From: JALYGY01 sp963800975
GTDB lineage: Bacteria > Actinomycetota > Rubrobacteria > Rubrobacterales > Rubrobacteraceae
Length of the DNA: 64,000 bases
Reading direction: 5' to 3'
Assembly (NCBI GenBank): GCA_963800975.1
Contig: CAWDDB010000012.1
Span: 186,001-250,000 of the forward strand
A model generated the notes under the pieces. That model saw only the letters and a program-made list of their open reading frames with translations, was not told where the DNA came from and did not search any database. Below, piece after piece: positions 8,012 to 17,689 of the stretch. A program made the position numbers and the translations under genes. Positions within the stretch are counted from its first letter, which is position 1. Every line of letters starts with the position of its first letter.

Positions 8012-9025
8012 TTAGGCCAGGCGGATCACGTAGAACATGCCCCCGCTGTCCTTGTCCGCGAGGTACCCGTCCGGGCTCGTCGTGACGCCTTCCAGCGGCT
8101 CGGCGCTCTTGCGAACAACGGGCTCGGCCTGGAACGGAGCAAAATGTACCCGTACCCCGCCCAGAGCCTCGAAGGCCGCCCCGGTCCACTGGTTGGTGGC
8201 CTCGGTGACCAAGTACTCGTAGCCGAGCTCCCGCAGGCGCTCCGCGCTCGCCGCCACGAGCTCGAACGTGTCCTCCTTCGCGAGCGCGTCGGATCGGGCT
8301 ATCAGGAGGTGGTGGCTGACCTTGCCCCTACCGTAGGCCTCCCGGAACGCCGGGTACCGTTCGGACAGCGCCTTCAGCGCCTCAGCGTCCTGCGCGCCTA
8401 GCTGAGCGTAGACCGCCTCGTAGGCCACGAGGGGAGCGACGAGGAACGGGTCGTCCCACCGGAGCGGGGGTTCCACGTCGAATGGCGGCATCGTCTCGTT
8501 GAACGCGCCGCCTATGACCTGACCCTCCTCGTCCACGATGGCGAGGGACTGGATCAGTACCTCCTCGTTGACCTCGATGGCGCCCCGAGGGCTGGTGGGG
8601 TCGGTCAAGGCGGTGAGGCGGACGAGCCAGTAAAAGAGCGTCTCCGCATCCCACTCGCCGAACGACGCGGTTCCGAACGGGTCGGTGTGGCGTGCCTGCA
8701 TGAGCCCCGCGGGCGGGTTCTTGGGCGGCTGGAGGTGGCGGGCCTGCGGTTCGCGGCGGACGAACCCCGTGGCTATGACCCACGCCGTTTGCAGCAACTG
8801 GGCATGTGTCAGGTCCGTTGCGTCGACCGTGGGGTACCGGCCGCGGTAAGGCCGGGCCCGCGCGAAATCGACGAGCGGCAAGGACCCGGGCAGGGGCTGC
8901 AACCCGTGCTGGTCGACGTCGCTGGCGGTCGGGTAGGCACTGTACGGTAACAGGCGTGGCGCGCCCGAGGATGGCCGCTCCGCGAGCCCGACGGAGCCGG
9001 CAACCGCTGTCTTTATCTTTCCCAT
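8012..9025 (-). CDS. Hypothetical protein, possibly GNAT-like
   Basis: 337-aa soluble protein that I do not recognise with confidence. ATG at 9025 follows a good aaggag site. No signal peptide or membrane helix. The middle contains DEEGQVIGGAFNETMPP, followed by helices rich in Ala, Glu and Leu, and the last 80 residues include LRELGYEYLVTEATNQWTG then AAFEALGGVRVHF. The order of a strand with a beta-bulge (GQVIGGAF), a helix and a late strand-helix-strand ending in an 'F/Y-E-x-L-G' turn is reminiscent of GNAT acetyltransferases. That is inference only. It converges with the DMT exporter and stands alone. Confidence 0.7.
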   Translation of the reverse strand: MGKIKTAVAGSVGLAERPSSGAPRLLPYSAYPTASDVDQHGLQPLPGSLPLVDFARARPYRGRYPTVDATDLTHAQLLQTAWVIATGFVRREPQARHLQPPKNPPAGLMQARHTDPFGTASFGEWDAETLFYWLVRLTALTDPTSPRGAIEVNEEVLIQSLAIVDEEGQVIGGAFNETMPPFDVEPPLRWDDPFLVAPLVAYEAVYAQLGAQDAEALKALSERYPAFREAYGRGKVSHHLLIARSDALAKEDTFELVAASAERLRELGYEYLVTEATNQWTGAAFEALGGVRVHFAPFQAEPVVRKSAEPLEGVTTSPDGYLADKDSGGMFYVIRLA

Positions 9026-9254
9026 TGCGTTCTTCTCCTTCGCCAGACGGGATCAACTTGACCCCGAAAATAGCAACGACCGGGAGAGAGCGGATCGGCT
9101 GAAGGACCGGATTCGCGGTAGTGCTTTGGTCGTAAGGCTTCGGGCGATGCGTGAGGGTCGTCTAATCACTCTGTCTTGGCGATTTCGCGTAACCGTGGCA
9201 CCTGTTACTCTGGTGAGCGGGATAGGTGCACCCGAGGAGAAGGAGGAACAAGAG

Positions 9255-9617
9255 TTGCTGTTGATCAGAAGGCTACCTGTTGCCCCTGGCCGCTCTCGCG
9301 GCGCTGGCCGCGGTCGTAGTAGCCTTCGCGGTGCTCGCTTCCGCTGCCGTGGCGCAGTCTAGCGCTTCGGCCTCGGCCAGCGCGACCGCTCCCGTGGACG
9401 CCACCGCGACCACCGGCTCCACCGCGGCGGCCACGATCTCCGCTGCTGCCAGCGTGCCACCGGCGAGCGCTAGCAGGCTAGTGCCAGCGCCACGGCGACA
9501 AGCCTGGCCAGCACCGGCGGCCCGTCGTCGGGTCCCGCGCTGGCCGCGGCGATGTTGCTCGTGATCTCAGGCGCGGGCGCGTTGTTCCTCGTGCTGCGGC
9601 GCGGCGGCGCCGTCTAG
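9255..9617 (+). pseudogene. Low-complexity secreted/cell-surface protein, two compensating frameshifts
   Basis: A TTG at 9255 behind a strong aggagg (9241-9246) begins LLIRRLPV in one frame. At about 9280 the sense moves to the next frame, which encodes a signal sequence (PLAALAALAAVVVAFAVLA, cleavage near AVAQ) and a Ser/Ala/Thr-rich stretch to about 9475. Sense then returns to the first frame, giving SLASTGGPSSG, a hydrophobic helix AMLLVISGAGALFLVL and a short RRGG tail. The whole looks like a secreted Ala/Ser-rich protein with a C-terminal membrane anchor reminiscent of sortase-type tails, though no LPxTG is present. Two opposite one-base shifts in a highly repetitive GC-rich gene may be sequencing errors. 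The next gene encodes another small secreted protein. Confidence 0.55.
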
Positions 9618-9649
9618 GCGCCACCCCACCGGAAAGAGAAAGGATCCAG

Positions 9650-10066
9650 ATGCGCACAAAGGTAGCGATGATTCTCGCCCTGACGGCGGTCCTCGTCGCG
9701 GTGGTGGTAAACACGGTGGTGGCGCAGTCACCGTCCGCCTCTCCCGCGTCCGCCCCGTCGGCCACCTCCTCCAAGCAGTGCTACTCGAAGCCCTGCTACG
9801 GCAACGCCAACAGGGAGGTCATCTACGAGCGCATAGGCGACCGCAAGTCCGACCTCATACGCGCCTTCGGTAACTACGACCGGCTGCACGCCAACACCTA
9901 CTCCAGGGACACCGACCAGCTCTACGGTTTCGGCGGCGATGACTTCGTCTACGTGGACGACGGCGACACGCTGGACGCCGCTGGTGGTGGATCCGGTTAC
10001 GACTGGTGCTACGTCGACGCCACGATCGAGGCAGCCAACACCTGCGAACAGGTGGTGGTGCGCTAG
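9650..10066 (+). CDS. Small secreted protein with a degenerate calcium-binding-repeat-like region
   Basis: 138 aa. A Sec signal runs to about residue 27 (VVVNTVVAQS), followed by a Ser/Ala/Pro linker like that in the preceding gene. The mature part has CYSKPCYGN, then DRKSDLIRAFGNYDRLHA and YGFGGDDFVYVDDGDTLD, whose G-G-D-D and D-D-G-D-T-L-D spacing recalls a degenerate RTX (hemolysin-type) calcium-binding beta roll. Four Cys residues could form two disulfides. Start ATG at 9650 has a gaaagga site. Probably exported; a structural or calcium-binding role is inference. Confidence 0.75.
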   Translation: MRTKVAMILALTAVLVAVVVNTVVAQSPSASPASAPSATSSKQCYSKPCYGNANREVIYERIGDRKSDLIRAFGNYDRLHANTYSRDTDQLYGFGGDDFVYVDDGDTLDAAGGGSGYDWCYVDATIEAANTCEQVVVR

Positions 10067-10233
10067 ACACGGCCGGAAGAACAAGGCTCAGGGCTCCCGG
10101 ACGCGCTGTACCGTCCGGTGTCCAGTTTCCTCCGTCCGGGCGTCAGCTCGGGCTGTCCTTAGCTTGTCCTCAGTAGAAAGGGCAAAGATGTTTGTATTCC
10201 TGGGATTGGGGATCCACGCATCTACCTTGTCTA

Positions 10234-10262
10234 TTGACTCTCTCCCGGGTGAAAAGTAGGCT
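10234..10262 (+). promoter_or_regulatory. Possible promoter of the cytosine deaminase operon
   Basis: ttgact at 10234-10239, then 17 bases, then taggct at 10257-10262. Good -35, poor -10. It lies 58 bp before the GTG at 10321. Confidence 0.3.
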
Positions 10263-10320
10263 GTCTGATGTGGCGCGTCGGCGCTGGGGGCGGCGTGTTC
10301 GGGACGAAGGGAGGACGCGC

Positions 10321-11615
10321 GTGTACCAGCTGATCTTGCGCGGAGCACGGCTCGGGGACGAGGTCCTGGACGTCGAGTGTCGAGGATGGCAAGATAGGCC
10401 GGATCTCTGCGAGGATCGACGAGCGGGCCGAGCGCGAGATAGACGCCGAGGGCAGGCTCGTCTCGCCGCCCTTCATCGAGTCCCACGTGCACCTGGACAC
10501 GACCCTGACCGCGGGCGAGCCGCGGTGGAACGAGTCAGGAACGCTCTTCGAGGGGATCCAGATCTGGTCCGAGCGCAAGAAGAGCCTCACGCACGAGGAC
10601 GTGGTGGCGCGCGCTACCCGGCTCCTCGGTTGGCAGGCGGCCCAGGGCGTCCTGCACGTGCGCACCCACGCCGACGTCACCGACCCCGAGTTCACGGGCC
10701 TCAAGGCCCTGCTGGAGGTCAAAGAGAAGGTGCGCGGGTGGACGGACGTCCAGATCGTCGCCTTCCCACAAGAAGGAATGCTCTCCTATCCCGAAGGGCG
10801 TCGAGCTCATGGACGAGGCGCTCAAGCTCGGCGCGGACGTCGTCGGGGGCATCCCCCACTACGAGCACACCAGGGAGATGGGCGTGGAGTCCGTGAAGGA
10901 GAGCTTCCGCCTCGCCGAAAAGTACGACAAGCCCATAGACATACACTGCGACGAGACCGACGACCCGCACTCCAGGTTCCTCGAGGTAATGGCCGTGGAG
11001 GCCATCCGGACCGGGATGGGAGAGCGCGTCACCGCGAGCCACACCACGGCCTTCGGCTCCTACGACAACGCCTACGCCTTCAAGCTCATGGGATTCCTGG
11101 TCAAGAGCGGTATCAACTTCGTGGCGAACCCCCTGATCAACATAACCTTGCAGGGGCGCTACGACACCTACCCGAAGCGGCGTGGCATCACCCGCGTCAA
11201 GGAGCTCTGGCAGAACGGCCTGAACGTCTCCCTCGGCTACGACGACATCATGGACCCGTGGTACCCCCTCGGCACCGGAGGCATGCTCCAGCCGGCCCAC
11301 ATGGCCGTCCACGCTTGCCACATGACGAGCCGCAAGGAGGTCACGACCTGCTTCGACATGGTGACGGAGAACGCCGCCCGGACGCTGGGGCTGGAGGATT
11401 ACGGCATCGCTGAGGGGAGCCCGGCCAACCTGGTTCTGGTGGACGCCCCGGACAAGTGGGACGCGATCAGGCGCCTAGCCCCGACGATCCTGGTCATAAG
11501 AGACGGCGAGGTCATCGCGGAGACCCGGCCTCCGGAGACCCGGCTGATGGGCGAGGTCGTGGATTTTCAGAGGGGGGCGCGGAGGCCCGATCCGGCGAAC
11601 ACGAGCCATCGGTAG
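10321..11615 (+). pseudogene. codA: Cytosine deaminase-like amidohydrolase, two frameshifts
   Basis: Amidohydrolase-superfamily deaminase that would convert cytosine to uracil plus ammonia. GTG at 10321 follows aagggagg at 10307-10314. Sense runs through YQLILRGARLGDEVLDV, shifts by one base near 10378, continues through the metal-binding ESHVHLD segment and TAGEPRWNESGTLFEGI to LSYP, shifts again at 10790-10792 (a ccc where cc would restore the frame), then runs to the end with ADVVGGIPHYE, DIHCDETDDPHSRF, ASHTTAFGSYDNAYAF and GYDDIMDPWYPLGTG. All of these are hallmark CodA motifs, and the His/Asp metal ligands are intact. Both shifts are single extra bases, so this may be an intact gene with assembly errors. 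The NCS1 permease gene follows 15 bp later, a classical codA-codB pairing. Confidence 0.8.
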
Positions 11616-11630
11616 GGGAGAGGAGGAGTC

Positions 11631-13124
11631 GTGAGCAGGCAACCCGGGGTCGAGGATAGGGTAGGCCACGAGCGCGCGGAGCTCGAAGAGGCCGTACACA
11701 TCGAGAGGCACAACAGCATCGCGCCCGTCCCGGAGGAGTACAAGGACGCGACGCCGCTGGACCAGTTCTGGATCTGGGCCGGCGCCAACATCGCCCCGAT
11801 CAACTGGGTCCTGGGGGCTTTGGGAATCGTGCTAGGACTCGGGTTCTGGGACACGGTGATCGTCCTGGCCGTCGGCAACGCCATCGGGGTGACGATCTTC
11901 GGCGCGTTCGTGCTTATGGGCCAGCGCACGGGGGTAACCCAGATGGTCCTGACGCGCAGCGCGTTCGGGAGGAGGGGCGCGTACATCCCGGCCTTCTTCC
12001 AGATCGTCATCGCCACGGGCTGGATAGCGATCAACACCTGGATCATCCTCGACCTCAGCGTGGCCCTGCTCGAGAGGCTTGGCATCCCGGGCACTCCTAC
12101 AACCAAGGTCGTCGTGGTGCTCGTCCTCATGGCGATACAGGTTGGCCTCGCGACGCTCGGCTTCTACGCCATCCGCACCTTCGAGAAGTGGACCGTGCCC
12201 ATCACGCTGGTCATCCTCGTCGCCATGTCCGTCGTCGCGTGGACCGGTGGCGACATCCAGTGGGGCTTCGCCGGCGAGGCCGAGGGCGCCGCGCGCTGGA
12301 CCGCGATGAGCCAGGTCATGACCGCCATAGGCATAGGCTGGGGGATCACCTGGCTCGCCTACGCCTCGGACTACTCCCGCTTCGTCCCGCGCACGGTGCC
12401 ACGTTCGCGCCTCTTCTGGGCCGGCGCTTTCGGCCAGTTCATCCCCGTCCTCTGGCTCGGGATACTCGGGGCGTCCATCGCCACGACGGGCACGGGCGCC
12501 GACCCGGCCGTGATCATCGTCAACACCTTTGGCGCGCTCGCCGTGCCGGTGCTCTTCCTGGTTTTGCACGGGCCCATCGCCACGAACATCCTCAACGTCT
12601 ACTCGATGTCCGTGTCGGCACTCGCGGTGGACATCAAGGTGCGCCGTCACGTGCTGACCATCATCGTCGGGATCTTAGCCACCGCCTTCACCATCTACCT
12701 CGTCTTCGCGGGCAGCCTCGCCGAGCAGCTCGACGCGTGGCTGGTCGGCGTCGTCGCCTGGGTCAGCCCGTGGGCGGCGATCATGCTCATCCACTACTAC
12801 ATCATCCGCCGCGAGAACGTAGACGTCGAGGCACTCTACCAAGCCCCGAACGAGTCGCGGGTGGGCGATGTCAACTGGGCGGCCATGATCTCGCTCCTCG
12901 TCGGCCTCTTCACGACGTGGCTGTTCCTCTACGGACTCATCGCCCCGCTCCAGGGACCCATAGCGCGATCGCTCAATGGCCTCGACCTCTCGTGGCTGGC
13001 CGGTATGCTCACCGCAGGGATCCTCTACTACGTCCTCTACAAACTTGGCATGGCGACCCCGCAAACCGGCGCCAGGGACGAGGTCGGCGAGCCGTCCCGG
13101 GTCGATAGGAGCACCGAAGCGTAA
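11631..13124 (+). CDS. codB: NCS1 family nucleobase permease (cytosine/purine type)
   Basis: 497-aa transporter with about 12 membrane helices. The start GTG at 11631 follows a ggagagg-type site and is 15 bp behind the deaminase. N-terminal family motifs FWIWAGANIAPINWVLGALG and GVTQMVLTRSAFGRRGAYIPA match the NCS1 substrate and cation-binding helices 1 and 3, and GWGITWLAYASDYSRFVPR is the helix 6-7 signature. The long hydrophilic N-terminal tail (about 45 residues) is typical. Linked to the cytosine-deaminase-like gene, so cytosine is the likely substrate; hydantoins, allantoin or purines are other NCS1 substrates. Confidence 0.9.
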   Translation: MSRQPGVEDRVGHERAELEEAVHIERHNSIAPVPEEYKDATPLDQFWIWAGANIAPINWVLGALGIVLGLGFWDTVIVLAVGNAIGVTIFGAFVLMGQRTGVTQMVLTRSAFGRRGAYIPAFFQIVIATGWIAINTWIILDLSVALLERLGIPGTPTTKVVVVLVLMAIQVGLATLGFYAIRTFEKWTVPITLVILVAMSVVAWTGGDIQWGFAGEAEGAARWTAMSQVMTAIGIGWGITWLAYASDYSRFVPRTVPRSRLFWAGAFGQFIPVLWLGILGASIATTGTGADPAVIIVNTFGALAVPVLFLVLHGPIATNILNVYSMSVSALAVDIKVRRHVLTIIVGILATAFTIYLVFAGSLAEQLDAWLVGVVAWVSPWAAIMLIHYYIIRRENVDVEALYQAPNESRVGDVNWAAMISLLVGLFTTWLFLYGLIAPLQGPIARSLNGLDLSWLAGMLTAGILYYVLYKLGMATPQTGARDEVGEPSRVDRSTEA

Positions 13125-13782
13125 AAAATGCCTAAGCGTAGTGCAAGAGCTGCGACGGTTGTCGGGTAGGCCCCGGACATCGGCAGGCGGAGATCACGCT
13201 CCGCGTAAACAGAGCCTCGCAAGGACGGTAGCGCCGCGGCGAATAGCAGAAGCGCGTCCGTACCGAGAGGCGCTGGGGGAGGTGCGATAGGCTCGTCGGA
13301 GCCCTTGGCCGGTCCAATTCGAAGGTACGCTAGTAGGCCGGCGAAGACCACGCCCGCGACGGGCACAGCCACCAACAGGGCGTGGAGCAAGCTCACCACC
13401 ACACCGGCCTGCAACCGGTAACGGAAGCGGTGAGCCTCACCTCCAGAGCTGTCTTCCTGGACGATGGGATTCGGGCACGGGGTGAGCATAGAGCTTGCTC
13501 GCTATCCCTTTGTTTCAGGTAGGCAAACTGCGTGCAAGAAAGTATGTGAGATCGAGCGCCGGTGGCCCGAAGCCGCCTTCCCGGATCACTCCCCCGCAAC
13601 GACGGAAAGGTGTCTGGCCAGGACAGGGCGCACCGCATGTTGTGCGTGGGGGGACCTACTTGCCGAAGATGTTGTCGAGAAAGCAAAATGTTGAGGCGAA
13701 GCTTTGATTAACATTCGCGCCTCCATATAATTTATGCAACTCAAGATACACAACGGGCAGGAGTGCTATCGAAGGAGGGGAG
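13125..13782. other. 658-bp gap without a clear gene; AT-richer 3' part with a promoter
   Basis: No reading frame here is convincing. A minus-strand frame (13037-13489) could encode about 150 aa with one hydrophobic stretch (VVVSLLHALLVAVPVAGVVF) but it overlaps the permease end, lacks a good ribosome site and shows no familiar motif. It could be a remnant of a small membrane protein. From about 13690 the sequence becomes distinctly AT-rich and carries the promoter of the next gene. Confidence 0.5.
13704..13731 (+). promoter_or_regulatory. Sigma-70-type promoter of the cell-wall gene pair
   Basis: ttgatt (13704-13709), 16 bases, then a perfect tataat (13726-13731). The surrounding DNA is AT-rich against the GC-rich background. 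The ATG at 13783 with a gaagga/aggggag ribosome site lies about 45 bases after the expected start of transcription. Confidence 0.65.
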
Positions 13783-14484
13783 ATGTGCTCCGAGCGTATC
13801 GACCCATCGTATCCTGCGTCACCTCGGGCGGTATCCAGGGCGTTTGATCGGCGCGACTTCCTGAAGCTTGGTGGGTCCGGACTTCTCGTAACGGTACTGT
13901 TGGGATCTGTCGGCCTCGGCAAGGCCTTTGCTCAAGCGGGGTTTTCGCCAGGGACGTCGCTCAAGGCGGAGTTCGAGCGGGCCGCCGAGGAGTACGGAGT
14001 GCCAGTCGAACTGCTGATGGCCATGGGCTACGTGAACACTCGTTGGGAGATGCCCCCGCCGGAGGCAAACGATTATTTGCCGGGCGATCCACACGGCTGG
14101 GGTTCCTACGGGATCATGGCCCTGGTGCAGAACCCGTTCTCAGATACCCTGGGCGAGGCGTCCAGGCTCACCGGCATCCCCCGGGAGGTGCTCAAGACAG
14201 ACCGCGCCGCGAACATTCGGGGTGGCGCGGCCCTACTCGCCAGTTCCGCGGGATGGTACGCACCAGGGGAGTTACCGGACTACTTCGGCGCGGTGGCGGG
14301 CAGGGGCCTGGGGGTCGGCACTAGCTACACGGCGGTCGCCGGGATCGGGGGAGGCGAAATGTACGCCGAGCAGGTCTTCGGGACCTTACGAACCGGGGCT
14401 ACCAAAAAGCTGTTCTCGGGCGAGACGGTCTCCCTGCCCCTGCGAGCGACCGACTTTGGGATATGGAGCATCTATGGTCGCTAA
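13783..14484 (+). CDS. Tat-exported lysozyme/transglycosylase-like protein
   Basis: 233 aa. A twin-arginine signal (FDRRDFLKLGGSGLLVTVLL) at about residues 22-50 is followed by a lysozyme-like (SLT) domain: LKAEFERAAEEYGVPVELLMAMGYVNTRWE, where the Glu after the second helix sits where the catalytic Glu of soluble transglycosylases is found, then GWGSYGIMALVQNP and the helix array to about residue 190. It probably cleaves or binds glycan strands outside the membrane. Its last ten bases overlap the ATG of an amidase gene in another frame. In related bacteria the two domains can occur in one chain, so this may be an operon with coupling or one gene broken by a frameshift. Confidence 0.75.
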   Translation: MCSERIDPSYPASPRAVSRAFDRRDFLKLGGSGLLVTVLLGSVGLGKAFAQAGFSPGTSLKAEFERAAEEYGVPVELLMAMGYVNTRWEMPPPEANDYLPGDPHGWGSYGIMALVQNPFSDTLGEASRLTGIPREVLKTDRAANIRGGAALLASSAGWYAPGELPDYFGAVAGRGLGVGTSYTAVAGIGGGEMYAEQVFGTLRTGATKKLFSGETVSLPLRATDFGIWSIYGR

Positions 14485-14962
14485 GCCGCCCGTGGTCTGG
14501 CGCCCGGCCGACTGGTCGAACTACACGGCGGCCTACCGCGAAGCCTCGCAGATGGACACGATAGTGATCCACGTTACCCAGGGTTCCTTCTCTTCGGCGG
14601 TCAACTGGTTTCAGACACCGGGATCGGAGGTCTCGGCCCACTACGTGGTCCGTGCCTGGGACGGTCAGATAGCCCAGTGCGTGGACGACGCGAACATCGC
14701 CTGGCACGCGGGCGACTGGCGCACAAACCGGTCGTCGCTCAGCATCGAGCATGAGGGGTACTTCGAGGATCCGACCTGGTTCACCGATGAGATGTACCGT
14801 TCATCGGCTAGGCTGGTTGCGCACCTCTGCGGATGGTACGGGATCCCGATAAACCGCCGCCGCATTCTGGGGCACTACGAGGTCTCCTACACGGAGTGCC
14901 CCGGTCCGTGGTGGTGGTGGGATTACTACATGGATCTCGTGTGGCGGTATGCCTGGAGATAG
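14474..14962 (+). CDS. N-acetylmuramoyl-L-alanine amidase (Amidase_2/PGRP type)
   Basis: 162 aa zinc amidase cleaving the bond between MurNAc and the stem peptide. DTIVIHVTQGS supplies the first zinc His, VSAHYVVRAWDGQIAQCV the family core, IAWHAGDW the middle motif, and RRILGHYEVSYTECPGPWW the second His plus the Cys ligand region. Start ATG at 14474 overlaps the end of the lysozyme-like gene by 11 bp. It has no signal peptide of its own, which supports either joint export with, or former fusion to, the upstream Tat protein. Confidence 0.82.
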   Translation: MVAKPPVVWRPADWSNYTAAYREASQMDTIVIHVTQGSFSSAVNWFQTPGSEVSAHYVVRAWDGQIAQCVDDANIAWHAGDWRTNRSSLSIEHEGYFEDPTWFTDEMYRSSARLVAHLCGWYGIPINRRRILGHYEVSYTECPGPWWWWDYYMDLVWRYAWR

Positions 14963-15207
14963 ACACCCTCGTCTTGACCCGTCTGGTCGGACGGCACCGG
15001 GGCTACCGTGAATGGGTCGACGAGTACACCCGATGACCTTCGACTCGACCGGCGCGGCACGACCCCGCGAGGCGAGCTGCTTGTGGTCAGAGTCCGCGCG
15101 CCGTCCTTCGCCGCCCTTGGAGAGAGGCGGGGGGAGGAAAACCGCGCCACACGACGCCGCATAGGGCGGCCGGCGGGGCCGCGTGCGGGAGAACAAGCGG
15201 GCGCACC

Positions 15208-17215
15208 GTGACCGCCCCTGGCGCTGGCGGTCGCGCCGTCCCGGGAGGTAAGGGAGCGCACCTGCCCTACATGCCTGGCCTGGACGGGCTGCGCGCCCTG
15301 GCCGTTATCGCCGTGCTCCTCTACCATGGCAGCTCCTCCTTTCTTCCGGGAGGATTCCTGGGCGTCGAGATCTTCTTCGTCATCAGCGGCTACCTCATCA
15401 CCGCGCTGCTGCTCGCCCAGTGGCGCCAGCGGGGCCGCGTAGACCTCAAGGCATTCTGGATGGGACGCGCCAGGAGGTTGCTGCCCGCCCTCTACGTCGT
15501 CCTCGTGGTCACGCTCGCCTACGCGGTCGTGTTCTTGCCAGGGGAGGTGGCCGGGCTGCGTGGGGACGTGTTGGCGGCCCTGGGGTACGTCACCAACTGG
15601 TACCTGATCTTCGGCCAGGAGTCCTACTTCGAGGCCGTAGGACGTCCTTCGTTGCTCAAGCACCTGTGGTCGTTGGCCGTCGAGGAGCAGTTCTACCTCT
15701 TGTGGCCCCTGGTCTTCGCGATTCTGATGAGCGTAGGCGTGGTTGGCGCGCGGCGGCCTCGCGCGTTGTGCGTGGCGCCTCTTCGGGGCCGCGGTCTCGG
15801 CGCTCCTCATGGCGATTCTCTACAGACCGGAGGTGGACCCTTCGCGTCTGTACTACGGAACCGACACGAGGGCCACGGGTCTCCTCCTCGGCGCCGCCCT
15901 CGCCTTCGTGTGGGCGCCGTGGCGGGCGGCTCCGGGCGGCGCGAGGGGGTACGCGGCCGCGGGCATGCTGCGCGTCCGGGACGCGCCGAGAGGCTGCGCC
16001 GGTGGTGGGGATGGATGGCGCCCACCCTCCTCGACGTAGCGGGCATCCTGGCCCTCCTGCTCTTGTGCCTTCTCTGTCTCGGTCTTGGAGAGTTCGATCC
16101 CCTCCTCTACCGCGGCGGGTTCCTCCTTGTCTCCGTGGCCACCGTGGTGGTGATCATGGCCGTGGCTCGTCCGAACAGCCGCCTCGGGAGCGCGTTGTTG
16201 GGACGCCAGCCGCTGCAGGTGGATCGGGCAGCGCTCCTACGGGATCTACCTCTGGCACTGGCCCGTCTACATGGTGACACGGCCGCAGCTGGACGTGGAT
16301 CTGGGGGGCTGGGAGCTGTGGGGATTGCGGATTGGGGTCACGCTGGTGTTAGCGGAGCTCTCCTACAGGTACGTGGAGCTACCGATAAGGAGGGGGGAGC
16401 TGGGGCGCGGATGGAGGCAGCTGCGAGAGGCTCGAGGGTTCCGCAGTTGGGACCTCGGCGTCCGGTGGGCCGGGGCAGTGGTTCCCGCCCTCGCGGTCTG
16501 CGCGGTGCTCGGGGTGGCGGTGGCCCAGGCCAGGGAGCCCGAGGCACCTTCCTACCTCTCCACCAAAAGGGTCCATCTCGAAGCCCCTGGGTCCGCGGCC
16601 GAGCAGCGTGGCATCGCCGCTCGGGACGCCGCCGAGACGGCGGCTTCTGCCGCGCCCGAGACGAATAAGGCGGCGAGGGTCCCGGCCGGACAGTCCGGAG
16701 GAGAGAATCCGTCGCGCGGGGGCGGCTCCGCAGGGGCGCCCACGGTCACGGCCGTCGGCGACTCGGCGATGCTCGGCGCCGTCGACGCGCTACGGCGGGA
16801 GATGCCCAACCTCGCCGTGATCGACGCGCGGGGTAGCCGTCAGGTCACCGAGGCAATCGCCGTTCTACGGCAGCTCCGCGCCTCCGGCCAGCTTGGGGAA
16901 GTCGTGATTGTCCACATAGGCAACAACGGCGTCTTCGCCGACGGTCAGTTCGACGAGATGATGCGGGCAACTGGTGACGGACGCATGGTTCTCGTGGTGA
17001 ACGTGACGGTCCCCGACAGCTACAGCTGGGCTCCGAACAACGAGGTGCTGGCCGCAGGGGTAGGAAGGTACCCGGATCGGGCGACGCTGGTCGACTGGCA
17101 AGGAATCAGCGCCGGACACCCCGAGTACTTCTGGGACGGCATACACCTTACCCCAAGGGGCGCGCGAGCCTACGCCAACGCCATCTCCGCCGCCTACGAA
17201 GGGTACGGCCGATGA
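15208..17215 (+). pseudogene. OatA-like acyltransferase-3/SGNH protein, three frameshifts
   Basis: Membrane O-acyltransferase of the acyltransferase-3 family with a C-terminal extracytoplasmic SGNH esterase-like domain, the OatA layout that O-acetylates cell-wall glycans. GTG at 15208 begins one frame with MPGLDGLRALAVIAVLLYH (catalytic His), GVEIFFVISGYLIT and LWSLAVEEQFYLLWP. Sense moves to another frame near 15730-15755 (ALLMAILYRPEVDPSRLYYG), back between about 15935 and 16015, and again near 16214 where SYGIYLWHWPVY resumes. The last frame carries the final helices, a Ser/Pro/Ala linker, VGDSAMLGA (SGNH Ser) and DGIHLTPRGA (Asp-His pair). Every domain is present, so single-base assembly errors are as likely as true decay. 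Confidence 0.75.
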
Positions 17216-17271
17216 CGAGGATCTGGCGGAGACTCTGAGAAGCCGAAGGCCAGAAGCCAGAGCGGGCTGAC

Positions 17272-17469
17272 CTAGCGGGACATCACGAGTGCGAAGGCGG
17301 CCCCGGTAAGAAACGGCACCACCACGACCACCCAGAACAGGCGCACCGCGAACACCGTGTACCGGAGATCCGGCGGCGGCTGGCGCGAGATCTTGCGGGT
17401 GCGCACGCGCAGGGACCTGCGCTGTTCGTTGAACAGCCGCCCGTCGAACCGCTGGTCGGACTCTGTCAA
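17272..17469 (-). CDS. Small single-pass membrane protein
   Basis: 65 aa from a TTG at 17469 with an aggaga site ten bases upstream. The N-terminal half is basic (FNEQRRSLRVRTRKISRQPP) and the C-terminal half is one hydrophobic helix (LFWVVVVVPFLTGAAFALVM). Not recognised. The positive-inside rule would place the N-terminus in the cytoplasm. The frame is open further upstream but that part looks non-coding. Confidence 0.5.
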   Translation of the reverse strand: MTESDQRFDGRLFNEQRRSLRVRTRKISRQPPPDLRYTVFAVRLFWVVVVVPFLTGAAFALVMSR

Positions 17470-17689
17470 AGCCGTTCTCCTGGCATCCCCGCGCTTCTCC
17501 GTGCCGAAGCACTGTACCGATTTTAGCCGCCAGGATACGCGCCGGTGAACCTTGATCTCGCGAACCGCTACCGGTTGCGAGCCCGCCAGTAAGCCTGCGC
17601 AACATGTGGCGCGCGGCCGGAGAACCGGAGCCCCGAGCACCGCCTCCACCCGGGCGAAGTAGGGCCGTTTCGGAAGACCCCTCGAAAAG

